Source of the DNA: Fibrobacterota bacterium
Lineage (GTDB): Bacteria; Fibrobacterota; Fibrobacteria; UBA11236
Length of the DNA: 64,000 nt
Assembly (NCBI GenBank): GCA_019509785.1
Contig: JAEKLQ010000051.1
Coordinates: 1-64,000 of the forward strand
Direction of reading: 5' to 3'
Shown: positions 8,821 through 17,747 of the stretch, one piece after another
Position numbering within the stretch: position 1 is the first letter of the stretch
Layout of the letters: every line of letters begins with the position of its first letter
Translations under genes and position numbers: made by a program
The notes under the pieces: generated by a model
Database searches by the model: none
What the model was told of the DNA's origin: nothing
The model's input: the letters and a program-made list of their open reading frames with translations, nothing else

Positions 8821-8838
8821 GGTAACCCGAGGGTTACC
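8821..8838. terminator. Perfect hairpin between convergent genes, also a copy of the dispersed palindrome
   Basis: GGTAACCC-GA-GGGTTACC, an 8-bp perfect inverted repeat in the 74-bp gap between convergent yejE and the VWA gene. It could serve as a bidirectional terminator, but no T-run follows. It also fits GTAAC-N6-GTTAC, found elsewhere in coding DNA. A one-mismatch copy (TTAAC-N6-GTTAC) follows at 8870-8885. Confidence 0.4.
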
Positions 8839-8892
8839 TCCAATGGATTCCCCTCTGTTCGCCTTCGGGTTAACCGGGGGGTTACGGGGACC

Positions 8893-10929
8893 TCAGGATC
8901 CCCACCCGGCGGTATTCCGTCGTCTCCGCGTTATCCCGGCGACGCCGGGAACGGGCAGAAGACGCACCGTGGTCTTGACGATGTAAGCGCCGGTCGCGAC
9001 CGGGTTTCCCGCCTGGCTGCGGCCATCCCAGAGCACGCGCAGAAGCCGGGTGTGCCCGGCCGGCCCGGCGGAGAGCTTTTCGAATTCGCCTTGGGTCACG
9101 GCGAACTCCAGCCGGTCCACGAAAGTCCCCAGGTTGGAAAACACGTTCATATCGACGGAGAAGGCGCGGGAAGCGGTGACGGTCAGGCTCGCGTAGCGCT
9201 CGGTCTCTTGCGCGGACGGGGCGGGATCGAGCCGCCATTGATCGCCGGGCCCCCGCGGCGCCGGCCGGAACGCCTGCGGAGCCACCAGTACGAAGGCGGG
9301 CCCCCTGGGATCGGGCGGGCGGAAGAAAGGCCGCACCAGGCCGTTCTCATGGGCCACCTTCAGAAGCGAGGGGGCGCCGAAGTAGGGATAGGCCCGCCGC
9401 ACGCGGTCCAAGGGGTTCTCCGGATTCACGAACTCTACGATGATGCTGTCGGAAGGCGTGTTCTGCAAGCGTCCGTCCCCGGGCACCGGAGCGGCGCTTT
9501 CCTCCCGGTCGAAGACGCCGGCCAGGTAACCCGAGGCCGCGCTCAAGGTCAGGCTTTCGCTATCATGGAAGCGGCTCGCCGATACCTTGAGGCCGCAACC
9601 CTTGCAGTCCAGGCTTTCGGGCGGGGTAAGGCGCGCTTCCAAGCGGATATCGTCCACGGTGACGGCGGTGATGGGTTGCCCGTCGCGATACAGCCCTACT
9701 TGGGCTTGATCGCGGCAGGATCCCCCGAGGCCCGCCGGTATCGGGCCCGCCGCGCGTACGATGGTGAGGGGGTAGGGTACGATTACCTCCTTCGCGGTGG
9801 CGCCGCCATTGCTACTGTCGATATAGGTGTAAGCGTAATCCAGGACCATCCGCGTGGTGTCGGCTTGCAGGTTCAGACGGTGCGTGAACACGAATCCCTT
9901 GTCGTCCCGCGCGGCGGCGTGGAAGGTGGAATCGCCGCTGGCGAGAACCAAATCTTTCGGCTTCGCCGGCACCGAGAGGACGTTCCCCACCACGTTGTTC
10001 CGCAGAACCTCCTCCAATTGCGTCCCGGGTTGGTTCACCGCCCAGTATCCGCTTTTCGAATTCGCGCTGCTGTACCCGTTGGCGCGTATGTTCGCCGTCA
10101 TTTGCACGATGGTGGCGGGCGCCACCGGGCGGATGTCCTGGGTATCGAAGAAGACCGTGAAGGTGGCGGGGACCCCGGCGCCGGCGGTGAATTCGTCCAC
10201 GCTCGCCTCCCGGCCGTAATCCGGCGTGGAGGGCGCGCCATCGGAAAGGAAGACGATGAAGCGCTCCGCGGAATCGGATTTGGAATCGCGCATCGCCTCC
10301 TTGGCGGCCAGGAATCCCAGGGAGATATCCGTGCCGTTGCGGGTGTCCAGGCGGTTCATCACCGGATTGGCGCGCGAGGCCGGCAATCGGGTCGCGTAGA
10401 TGAGGTTCCCCTCCGAGTCATGCTTGAGCAGGGACTTCAAGGTATCCAACCCGGTGCGCCCGTTCGCGAAGGCCTTGTCGAGCGGGGTGAGAGGCGCGAA
10501 GGAATCGTGCTGGGAGGTGTCCCGCGGGAAGGCGGTGCGGAAGAATGCGTTCTCCCGATGATCGAAGGAAAGCCGCCGCGTGAAGACCACCAGGCCCACC
10601 GCGGCGGAGGGTTCCGCGTTGCGGATGTCGTCGAGCAGGGAGGCGACCACGTTGAAGCGGGCTGCCGTGGGATCGTTCTCGTTCATGCTGCCCGAATTGT
10701 CGATGACGAAGACGATGGAGGGAGGCTTGGGGTTGCCGCCGGCGAGACGGATGAACTCGTCGCAATGGGGCACGCGCAGGTCGAGGCGGATGTATTCGGG
10801 AGGGACCTTGATGACGCCGCCGGCCAAGGCGCGCGGGCAACCGTCGAAAGCCAGATCGCAAACCTGGCCGGAATGGGCGACTGACGCCAGGGCCATCATG
10901 ACCGCCAATGCCCTGCTACGCCGTTTCAC
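8893..10929 (-). CDS. Secreted VWA-domain protein with C-terminal FlgD-like Ig fold
   Basis: 678 residues. I chose GTG at 10929 because it has an AAAGGA ribosome site seven bases upstream and starts a signal peptide (VKRRSRALAVMMALASVAHSG); the frame continues upstream without such features. A von Willebrand A domain spans about 70-290, with an intact MIDAS 'FVIDNSGSMNEND' near residues 73-85 and 'FLSDGAPSTPD' further on. Middle and C-terminal parts are beta-rich. The end 'LWDGRSQAGNPVATGAYIV' matches the FlgD-like/C-terminal Ig pattern of FCB secreted proteins. VWA proteins of this type bind proteins or surfaces through a metal ion; the partner is unknown. It is the paralog of the frameshifted gene at 13761-15789, nearly the same length. 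Confidence 0.75.
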   Translation of the reverse strand: MKRRSRALAVMMALASVAHSGQVCDLAFDGCPRALAGGVIKVPPEYIRLDLRVPHCDEFIRLAGGNPKPPSIVFVIDNSGSMNENDPTAARFNVVASLLDDIRNAEPSAAVGLVVFTRRLSFDHRENAFFRTAFPRDTSQHDSFAPLTPLDKAFANGRTGLDTLKSLLKHDSEGNLIYATRLPASRANPVMNRLDTRNGTDISLGFLAAKEAMRDSKSDSAERFIVFLSDGAPSTPDYGREASVDEFTAGAGVPATFTVFFDTQDIRPVAPATIVQMTANIRANGYSSANSKSGYWAVNQPGTQLEEVLRNNVVGNVLSVPAKPKDLVLASGDSTFHAAARDDKGFVFTHRLNLQADTTRMVLDYAYTYIDSSNGGATAKEVIVPYPLTIVRAAGPIPAGLGGSCRDQAQVGLYRDGQPITAVTVDDIRLEARLTPPESLDCKGCGLKVSASRFHDSESLTLSAASGYLAGVFDREESAAPVPGDGRLQNTPSDSIIVEFVNPENPLDRVRRAYPYFGAPSLLKVAHENGLVRPFFRPPDPRGPAFVLVAPQAFRPAPRGPGDQWRLDPAPSAQETERYASLTVTASRAFSVDMNVFSNLGTFVDRLEFAVTQGEFEKLSAGPAGHTRLLRVLWDGRSQAGNPVATGAYIVKTTVRLLPVPGVAGITRRRRNTAGWGS

Positions 10930-11112
10930 ATCCAATCCTTTCAGGTGCCCTTGAATATACGGGCAAGGGCCTGCAATCGCTGGGGAAATCAGGTTATCCG
11001 GACGCCTCGCAAACCCACCCGCCACACTTTCCCAAAGCGGCTCCTGGGAGAATCCTGGGCGGGTCCGCGCGAGGAAGCGGCCCCGGCATGGCCGGATTAG
11101 TAAATTACCGGA

Positions 11113-12174
11113 ATGGAGAACCCATCCCCTCCGCTGCTGGACGTCCAAAACCTGTCCATCGGCTTCGACGGGGACGCGGCCGCCGTCGCCATTACCGACC
11201 AGGTTTCTTTCCGCATCCGCGCCGGCGAATGCTACGGCCTGGTGGGGGAATCCGGTTGCGGCAAATCCGTCACCTGCCTGTCCTTATTGAAACTTCTGCC
11301 TTCCCCCGGCGGGCGGGTCCTCTCCGGCCGCGTCCTGTTCCAGGGCCGGGATATGCTGACCATGCCCAAGGAGGAGTTGCGCAGTTTGAGGGGCGGGGCC
11401 ATCGCGATGATCTTCCAGGAGCCCGGAGCGGCCTTGAATCCGCTCTGGCCCATCCGCCGGCAACTGCTGGAGCCGTTCCACTTCCATTCCTTCCAGGGCG
11501 ATCCCGAAAAGCGCATCCGCGGCCTGCTCGATCGCGTCGGCATCGCCGATCCGGACCGGGTGCTGGCGGCCTATCCCCATCAGTTGTCGGGCGGCATGCT
11601 GCAACGGGTGATGATCGCCATGGCCCTGTGCCTCAACCCTTCCCTGCTCATCGCCGACGAGCCCACCACGGCGCTGGACGTAACCGTGCAGGCGCAGATC
11701 ATGGAATTGATCGAGGAGTTGCGCCGCGAATCGGGGATGGCCGTGCTGATGGTGACGCATAACCTGAATCTGGTCGCCCAGTACGCCGATCGCGTGGGGG
11801 TGATGTACGCGGGACGCATCGTGGAGGAAAGCCCGGTGGGCGATTTCTTGCGGCGTCCCTTGCACCCTTACGCCGAGGGCCTGCTGGGCGCCTTGCCGAA
11901 GCTGGGCGCCAGCGGCCGCGAGACCATGCGGCCCATTCCCGGGCAGGTGCCGCGCCCCGCCGATTACCTGCCGGGCTGCCGTTTCCGCGATCGTTGCCCC
12001 CGTGCCTTCGATCGCTGCCCGGCCAAGCCCGACTTGTTCCCCGCCGGCGAAGGCCATACGGTAGCCTGTTTCCTGTATGAACCGGGCGGACCAAACGAAC
12101 CGGGTCGGGGAAAAGCGGGCGCGGGCAACCGCGGCCCCGATTCCGTCCCGGGCCCCGTGGAGGCCGCCCGATGA
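11113..12174 (+). CDS. Peptide ABC transporter ATP-binding protein (OppD/YejF N-half-like)
   Basis: 353-residue ATPase of the oligopeptide family. Walker A GESGCGKS is near residue 45, the signature is [15 protein letters not shown], and Walker B/D-loop is [19 protein letters not shown]. The C-terminal oligopeptide/HPY extension has '[15 protein letters not shown]', the cysteine cluster of DppD-type subunits. In Enterobacteria YejF is one polypeptide with two ATPase halves; here the halves are two genes joined by an ATGA overlap at 12171. Start ATG 11113 is favoured as it begins directly with the ATPase fold. The window suggests it serves the yejABE genes upstream, although an inverted VWA gene separates them. 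Confidence 0.85.
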   Translation: MENPSPPLLDVQNLSIGFDGDAAAVAITDQVSFRIRAGECYGLVGESGCGKSVTCLSLLKLLPSPGGRVLSGRVLFQGRDMLTMPKEELRSLRGGAIAMIFQEPGAALNPLWPIRRQLLEPFHFHSFQGDPEKRIRGLLDRVGIADPDRVLAAYPHQLSGGMLQRVMIAMALCLNPSLLIADEPTTALDVTVQAQIMELIEELRRESGMAVLMVTHNLNLVAQYADRVGVMYAGRIVEESPVGDFLRRPLHPYAEGLLGALPKLGASGRETMRPIPGQVPRPADYLPGCRFRDRCPRAFDRCPAKPDLFPAGEGHTVACFLYEPGGPNEPGRGKAGAGNRGPDSVPGPVEAAR

Positions 12175-13205
12175 CCGCCCCCGCGTCCGCTGCTTCCGGA
12201 GAGGGTAACGCAGCGGTTACTGCCTCCGCCGCGCCCCTGCTCGCCGTCCGCAATTTGAAGGCCTGGTTCCCGGTGACCGGCGGGGTGCTGAAGAAGACCG
12301 TAGGCCACGTGAAGGCAGTCAACGACGTGAGTTTTTCCATGCATGCCGGCGAAGTGCTGGCGGTGGTGGGCGAATCGGGATGCGGGAAAAGCACCTTGGG
12401 CTATTCGGTTCTGGGCCTGGTCGCGCCCACCGGCGGGGAATTGGAGCTGAACGGGAACCGCATCGATATCAAGCGGCCGTCGGCTTGGAATCCCTACCGC
12501 AAGGACTTCCAAATCATCTTCCAGGATCCCTATACTTCGCTCAACCCGCGGCATACCCTTTTCGAAATCCTGGCCGAGCCCATGCGGGTGCATGCCATCG
12601 CGCCCGAGCGCGAACTACACGATCGCGTCGCCGGCCTTCTGGCCAAGGTGGGCCTTTCGCCCGACTACATGCATCGTTTCCCGCACGCCTTCTCCGGCGG
12701 GCAGCGGCAACGCATCGGCATTGCCCGCGCCCTGGCCTTGAGTCCCAAGCTCATCGTCTGCGACGAGGTAGTGGCGGCCCTGGACGTTTCCGTGCAGGCC
12801 CAAATCATCAACTTGTTGATGGATCTGAAAAGCGAGTTCGGCCTGTCCCTGCTCTTCATCTCCCATGATCTTTCCCTGGTGAAAGCGATCAGCGACAAGG
12901 TGCTGGTGATGTACCTGGGGAAGATCGCGGAGGAAGCCGCCGCGGCCGATCTTTTCGCGGCCCCGCGCCATCCCTATACGGCCGCCTTGCTGGAATCGAT
13001 CCCGACCCTGGACCGCTCGCGAAGGCCGAAACTATTGGGCGGCGAAATCCCCTCTCCGGTCAATTTGCCGCCGGGATGTTCCTTCGCGGGCCGTTGCCCC
13101 AAGGTCCAAGATCGCTGCCGCCGCGAGACGCCAGCGCTGTATCCGGCGGGCGCAAGCCGGGCGGCCTGTTTTTATCCGAATGGATTACCGGAAGCGGGCG
13201 TTTAG
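12171..13205 (+). CDS. Peptide ABC transporter ATP-binding protein (OppF/YejF C-half-like)
   Basis: 344 residues, the second ATPase. Walker A GESGCGKS is near residue 68, the signature FSGGQRQRIGIARAL, and the 'FAGRCPKVQDRC' cysteine cluster near the end. One oddity: Walker B/D-loop reads 'VCDEVVAALDVSVQAQI', with Val-Val-Ala where the family has Pro-(Val/Thr)-Ser; the catalytic Asp-Glu is kept. The first 30 residues are a low-complexity Ala/Ser/Thr stretch before the fold starts, and that stretch contains a perfect GTAAC-N6-GTTAC palindrome (12205-12220). Confidence 0.85.
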   Translation: MTAPASAASGEGNAAVTASAAPLLAVRNLKAWFPVTGGVLKKTVGHVKAVNDVSFSMHAGEVLAVVGESGCGKSTLGYSVLGLVAPTGGELELNGNRIDIKRPSAWNPYRKDFQIIFQDPYTSLNPRHTLFEILAEPMRVHAIAPERELHDRVAGLLAKVGLSPDYMHRFPHAFSGGQRQRIGIARALALSPKLIVCDEVVAALDVSVQAQIINLLMDLKSEFGLSLLFISHDLSLVKAISDKVLVMYLGKIAEEAAAADLFAAPRHPYTAALLESIPTLDRSRRPKLLGGEIPSPVNLPPGCSFAGRCPKVQDRCRRETPALYPAGASRAACFYPNGLPEAGV

Positions 13206-13310
13206 GTTTAGTTCGTACAGGATTTCCATCGCGGGAAATTCATTACCCAACGAACGCAAGCGTTTGGGGCGGATGCTGGTTGAAAAACAAGCGCGGAGGT
13301 TTAGCAAGAA
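13206..13310. other. AT-richer intergenic segment after the ATPase genes
   Basis: Base composition drops sharply here compared with both sides and stays low through the next gene to about 13740. No terminator with a T-run or clear promoter was recognised. A start-proximal AAGAAATG lies just before the next coding region. Confidence 0.4.
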
Positions 13311-13691
13311 ATGATTAATCCTGGTATCAGGTTGATTCCATTATTAATCATGACTTCCTTGTTCAGCGCATGCGGGGTTATAGGAAATTCATGGAGCCCT
13401 TTTCGGGCAAAGGAGGTTTTGCAGATCCGTGTCGACTTGGCGGATACCAATGTCATAACTGTCCAGTTAAATAAAATCAAAAACATCGATAGGGTAAGCT
13501 CGAATGGCGGAAATATGGTTACCGCTGCTATAGCTGATCCGTCCTTGTTGCAAGCCGACCCCGAGAAGTCATTATTGAGGCGAGAATTGCGCGAAAGGTT
13601 TAACCAAACAAAGCTTTTCCATACCGGAGAGATTAGGCTTAAAATCGATTTTGCTGATGGTAGTGATTTAGATAAGTGTCGGATAGGATAA
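13311..13691 (+). CDS. Small putative lipoprotein in an AT-rich island
   Basis: 126 residues with a lipoprotein signal (leader MINPGIRLIPLLIMTSLFSAC, lipobox LFSAC). The mature part has no family I recognise; it is predicted mixed alpha/beta, with 'ADLADTNVITVQLNKIKN'-type alternating hydrophobic stretches. Codon use is clearly different from neighbours, with many A/T third positions (ATT, AAA, TTA), which suggests recent transfer or weak selection. It is convergent with the following VWA gene. A real gene is likely because the signal peptide and lipobox are intact. Confidence 0.6.
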   Translation: MINPGIRLIPLLIMTSLFSACGVIGNSWSPFRAKEVLQIRVDLADTNVITVQLNKIKNIDRVSSNGGNMVTAAIADPSLLQADPEKSLLRRELRERFNQTKLFHTGEIRLKIDFADGSDLDKCRIG

Positions 13692-13760
13692 CCGAACAGA
13701 TCAAGGCGATGGCGGAGGAGGGGCTCAACGCCTCCGTGAACCCTTCCCAAGCCCGCAGTC

Positions 13761-15789
13761 TTACCGGATATACCCGAACCGATTCGTAAACGTCTTCGTC
13801 GCCGCCGTCACCCGCGCCGGCCGCCCCACATCCTGGCGCACGTCCACGTGGGTAGTGATGGTGGCCCGCAGGATGTAAACCCCCGTGCCGAAGCGATGGC
13901 CCTCCTTCGAGACCGGCAGGATGCTGAAGGCGCAGGCCAGGGAGTCCGCGCCGCCGCGTAGTTGTTCCCACTTCAAGGAATCCACCGCCCCCTCCTTGGA
14001 ATTCAGGAATTGGCCCAGGCCATCGTAGATGGAAATGGAGTAGGAGAAAGGCGCGGCGGTCTTGAACACGAAGGTGGGCGTGTGGTTCGGGTCCAGGATT
14101 TCCCCGCTGATCTTATTGGGATTGTTCAAGTCCCCCTTGCTGGTGAGGACGGCGGAACCGCCTTTCTGCACCAGGGTCACGCCGCCGCGGATGACCACCG
14201 GATCGGTCACCACAGGCAGGTCCACTCCATGCGGGGCGTCCACGGCGCGAATGACGTCGATAAAGCCCTGGGTGGTCGAGATGCTCTTGCCCGGCAGGCG
14301 GTAGGTGGCGATCTCGCGCGGGTCGCGCGGATGCTGCCAAGTGAGGGTAACGGAGCCTCCCGGGCCGGGAGCGGCATCCAGGGTATTATCGCCTTTGGTG
14401 GCGGTCGCGGCCGAACCGTTCAAGGGATAATTGTTCTTCAGATTCACGGTGGTGCCGCCGGCCGCGGAGGCCTCGGGCAGGATGATATGTTCCTCATCGC
14501 CCCAACCGGGCCGGGTGGTATCGCTGGAGGTAGCGGTCACGATCACTTGCTTCAGATCGGAAGTGGCTCGCGTGAGGCGCACGTTATACTGCGTCGTCGC
14601 GGCGGTATAGGCGGAGTCCACGCCGCCGGCCTTGTTCAACAGGGTCAAGGTGGGCATGGCGTAACAGGAAAGGCTCTGGCCGGATGCGGCTGCGACGGGC
14701 CCGTCGGCCTGGACCTTTACGGTGTAATTGCGGACGTCGTTGTCGGACATGGTGACCTTCACCGTCAAGACGTTGGCGCCCTTGTTGAGGGCCAGAATGC
14801 TATCCATCACCGGGGTGATGCTGCTGTCGGCATTGCGGTTCATCCCGGTGGAGCGGCTCACCTGGGGCGGGGCGAGGGAGGTGTTGGTGACTTCGATGGA
14901 GCGGGGTATGGTGGGCACGGTAATAGCCTGGATGATCTGCTGCATCACCACGTTCATACGGACAAGATCTTTGGGAGAGACGCGGTAGAAGACGCCTCCG
15001 GTCTGGGTGGACATATCCTGCATGCGGGTGAACGGCGCGGTGGAATCCCCCAAGGCGATGGTGTAGATGGGGATGTCTTTGTTGGCGTTGATCCAGGTCG
15101 TGACCGCATTGGCGTCATTGGGCTGCCCGTCCGAGATGAAGACGATGGCCTGCTTGGCGGTATTGGTGAGCGAGGTATCCCGCAACCATTTGGCCGCCAA
15201 CTTCAGGGGGGGACCGTACTGGGTATCGGGGATCGAATCGATTTGCAGGGATGCCTTGATCAAGGCCGGATTGCCGGCTACGGACAGGAGAAGGGGCGGG
15301 CGGACGTGGCCCGTATCGGCCGCGAAGGCGATGGATCCCACGGTGGAATTCGGGGAATTGTTCGTCAAGTAGTCGATGGCTTGGGAGATGACGCTGGTCC
15401 GCGCGAAGTAAAGAGGTATCCCCCTTGGCGGCGTTGATCTTGGCCCAATGCGACCACATGCTGCCGCTATTGTCGTAGATGAAGACGATGTCCGCACCCG
15501 CGGGCTTGCTCACCTCGAAGGCGTTCTTGCAAAGCTTGAACCCGTCGACGGAAATGCGGGTGGCGTTATTAGCGGTGACGATGGGCGCCCCGCCGTTCTG
15601 GAGGGCCACCAAGTCGAGGCAAGCCGACCCCGCGGCGGCCCCGGGAGTGGAGGTCAGCTGCAAGTCGCAACGCAGCGGCGCCTGGGCGGCGGCCGGGCCG
15701 AAGGCGAACAGGGCCGCGCAGGCGGCGGCCGGGGAAATCCACGCTGCCGAGAGGAAACGAATCCGGAAACCGTTATCCGTGCAGGCCAT
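13761..15789 (-). pseudogene. Second VWA-domain secreted protein, split by a single-base frameshift
   Basis: Two overlapping minus-strand frames make one protein. The first runs from ATG 15789 (AGAGG ribosome site; signal peptide MACTDNGFRIRFLSAAWISP) through the MIDAS 'DIVFIYDNSGSMWSHW' to about 15425. The rest ('LYFARTSVISQAIDYL' onward) is one base out of phase. The break falls in a run of five C (15420-15424, G5 on the coding strand). Removing one G reads A-A-K-G-I-P-L-Y-F and restores about 675 residues, against 678 for the paralog at 8893-10929. That near-identity favours a sequencing or assembly error, or a recent mutation, over long decay. The C-terminal Ig-like 'GTGVYILRATI' is intact. 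Confidence 0.7.
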
Positions 15790-16089
15790 GGCGATACCTC
15801 TGGTTGGTGAAATCAATCCATTTCCCGTCCCAAGAACCCATGCGGGCCCCAAACCAAGTCGAACAGGACTGCCGATCGTCCATCGGCATTGAGCCCCCGT
15901 CGGGAACTCTTACGGATAGGAAGTTAAATCAGGGGCCGAACCAGCGCATCAAGATTCTCCACGCAATCCCGATGCTAGATGCGCTTTTGCGTACCGTTCG
16001 GAACAATCGGCCCGTCAAACCGGCGTTCCGCGCCAGACCGCCGATTTCAGTAGTGGTAAATCGGCCGATTCCGCCTAGTAACTTCCGCG
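15790..16089. other. Intergenic region between OmpA-type and VWA genes
   Basis: 300 bases, both flanking genes minus strand. It holds a hairpin near the OmpA stop (16040-16065), a shorter hairpin GCCGAT-cgtcc-ATCGGC (15871-15887) and a 12-bp palindrome AATCGGCCGATT (16059-16070). The promoter of the VWA gene should lie here, but I could not identify a -35/-10 pair. One dispersed palindrome copy (16078-16093) straddles the OmpA stop. Confidence 0.5.
16040..16065 (-). terminator. Probable terminator hairpin of the OmpA-type gene
   Basis: GCCGATTT and AAATCGGC (8 bp perfect) flank a 10-base loop, 25 bases beyond the stop codon in the direction of transcription. No T-run follows on the minus strand, so intrinsic termination is uncertain. 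Confidence 0.4.
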
Positions 16090-17634
16090 CTACTCGTATT
16101 CCTTGAGCGCATCCTTGTTGAGGACGGTAATCTCGACGCGCCGGTTGATTTGCCGGCCGTCGGCGGTCTTATTGCTCGTTTTCGGCTGGCTGCTTCCGTA
16201 CCCATGGGCCGTGAGATGGCCGTTCAGGTCCGGATAGCCCGCGGTCAGGTATAGCCGCACGGCATCGGCGCGGTCCTGGCTCAGCTTCATGTTGGCGGCC
16301 GCCCCGCCCACGTTGTCGGTATGGCCGGCGATCTCCATCTGCAGCTTGGGGTACTTCGCGAGCATCTTGCCCACCAGGTTCAAGTAAGGCTTGGAGTTGA
16401 TGGAGATCACAGCCCGGCCGGTCTCGAAGTAGAGGGCTTCGAGATTGAGCACGCCGGTGCGCAGGAATTCCTTCTCCCAATCGGTGCGATGGCTGCGCTC
16501 TTCTTCCAGGCGCCGTTGCGCGTCGAGCAAGGCGAGGGAATCCTGCTTGGCCTTGACGGCCAGGGAATCGGCCCGGCGCTTGGCGACCGCGTTGCTGTCC
16601 GCCTGGGCCAGGGAATCCTCGCGGGCCTTGCGGGTGAGGCTGTCCGCCAGGGCCTGGGAGCGGCGGGCCTGGTCTTCCAGGCGGGCGCGTGCGAGGGAGT
16701 CCTCGCGGGCTTTGGCCGCGTCGCGGGCACGGCCGGGATAGGGATTGTAGGACCAGGTCAGGGCGCCGAACATGCGCCAGGGTTCCAGGGCCCGGTCGGG
16801 AGTGGGGCGCGACTGCGACATGCTGATCTCGGATCCCACTTGCAGATTCAGATGATTGGGCGCGCTCCGGAATTCGAAGGACGGGGCGAACCAGAAGGGG
16901 TCGCTGCCGGTATAATCCTTGAGGACGGAGCGGGAATGGAATTCGGCCCCGAGCACGAAGGACGGGGCGGGGGCGAACTCCACCCCGATCCCTTGCAGCA
17001 AGAGCGACTCCTTGCCGGATTGCAGCGAAGCCACCACGCCCTCGTTGAAATGCAAGCGGAAGGAGAGCAGGCTTTTCCATACGATGGATTGGGTGAGCTT
17101 GAAGGAAAAATCGGTACCGGTGCGGGATTCGAAGTAAGCGTAACCGTCGGCGCGGTTGGAATCGATCTGGGTTCCCGAATTGCCGGACAACACGGCAAGC
17201 TGGAAACCCAGCCGCCCCGGGATGCTCTCCGAGAAGGGGATGCTTCCCTGCACGCCGCCCAGCACCGTTCCCAGGCCCGTGCTTTTGCCGGCCGGGACAT
17301 TGCCAACGTTATAGAGATTCGCGGCGGCGAACACGTCCATGTAGGGATTGGCGCCGAATCCGATCCCGAAAGTGCCCGTGGTGATTTGCGCGTCCTTGGC
17401 CGGCGCGCCGGGGAAATCCTTGGCTTGCAGGTAAAGGTTACCGCGCGCCGTAACCGTCAGGCGTCCCTGGCCCATCGGCTCCGCCGATACGATTTGGCCC
17501 AAGCCGAGGGTGCCGTTGATGTTGGCCGAGGGCTCCATATCGTCGATGGAGGCCGCTCCCGCCGGAAGCGCGGCTAGGGCGCAAAAAAGTGCGGTGAAAA
17601 GCGCGCTGGCGCGGCTCGTGCAGATAGGACGCAT
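16090..17634 (-). CDS. Outer-membrane beta-barrel protein with C-terminal OmpA peptidoglycan-binding domain
   Basis: 514 residues. A signal peptide (MRPICTSRASALFTALFCAL, cut near PAGAAS) is followed by a barrel-like region to about 290. A charged coiled coil built on 'DSLA' heptads (about 298-395) comes next, then an OmpA domain. The latter has 'LYFETGRAVISINSK', 'EIAGHTDNVGG', 'LSQDRADAVRLYLT' and 'NRRVEITVLN', including the D and R that contact diaminopimelate in the family. It likely tethers the outer membrane to peptidoglycan. The coiled-coil spacer is a common feature of FCB OmpA proteins. A dispersed-palindrome copy overlaps its 3' end. Confidence 0.85.
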   Translation of the reverse strand: MRPICTSRASALFTALFCALAALPAGAASIDDMEPSANINGTLGLGQIVSAEPMGQGRLTVTARGNLYLQAKDFPGAPAKDAQITTGTFGIGFGANPYMDVFAAANLYNVGNVPAGKSTGLGTVLGGVQGSIPFSESIPGRLGFQLAVLSGNSGTQIDSNRADGYAYFESRTGTDFSFKLTQSIVWKSLLSFRLHFNEGVVASLQSGKESLLLQGIGVEFAPAPSFVLGAEFHSRSVLKDYTGSDPFWFAPSFEFRSAPNHLNLQVGSEISMSQSRPTPDRALEPWRMFGALTWSYNPYPGRARDAAKAREDSLARARLEDQARRSQALADSLTRKAREDSLAQADSNAVAKRRADSLAVKAKQDSLALLDAQRRLEEERSHRTDWEKEFLRTGVLNLEALYFETGRAVISINSKPYLNLVGKMLAKYPKLQMEIAGHTDNVGGAAANMKLSQDRADAVRLYLTAGYPDLNGHLTAHGYGSSQPKTSNKTADGRQINRRVEITVLNKDALKEYE

Positions 17635-17747
17635 GGATGGACCCTTTCCCCGGGATCGCGCCCCAAGGTAACAAAGGGATTCCCGAAAGCCAGGGACTTG
17701 TGGAGGGGTTAACCGGGGAGTTTCTCCCTTCTTGCTATTTTAACCTC

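Noticed and set aside
9536-9551. GTAAC-ccgagg-CCGCG half-site
   Set aside because: Left half and spacer match the 8822 copy, but the right half does not; not counted.
8425-10884. Long plus-strand frame over yejE and the VWA gene
   Set aside because: Runs across the end of one real gene and antisense to another; repetitive Gly/Arg/His composition and no start signal.
13962-15437. 491-codon plus-strand frame
   Set aside because: Shadow of the minus-strand VWA gene, whose signal peptide and MIDAS are clear.
17436-17455. GGTTAC-N8-GTAACC inverted repeat
   Set aside because: Half-sites are in the opposite order and the spacer is 8, so it is not the dispersed motif.
16321-17577. 418-codon plus-strand frame over the OmpA gene
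   Set aside because: Shadow of the OmpA-domain protein.
17709-17724. TTAAC-N6-GTTTC near the FAH gene
   Set aside because: Two mismatches, so excluded from the motif count.
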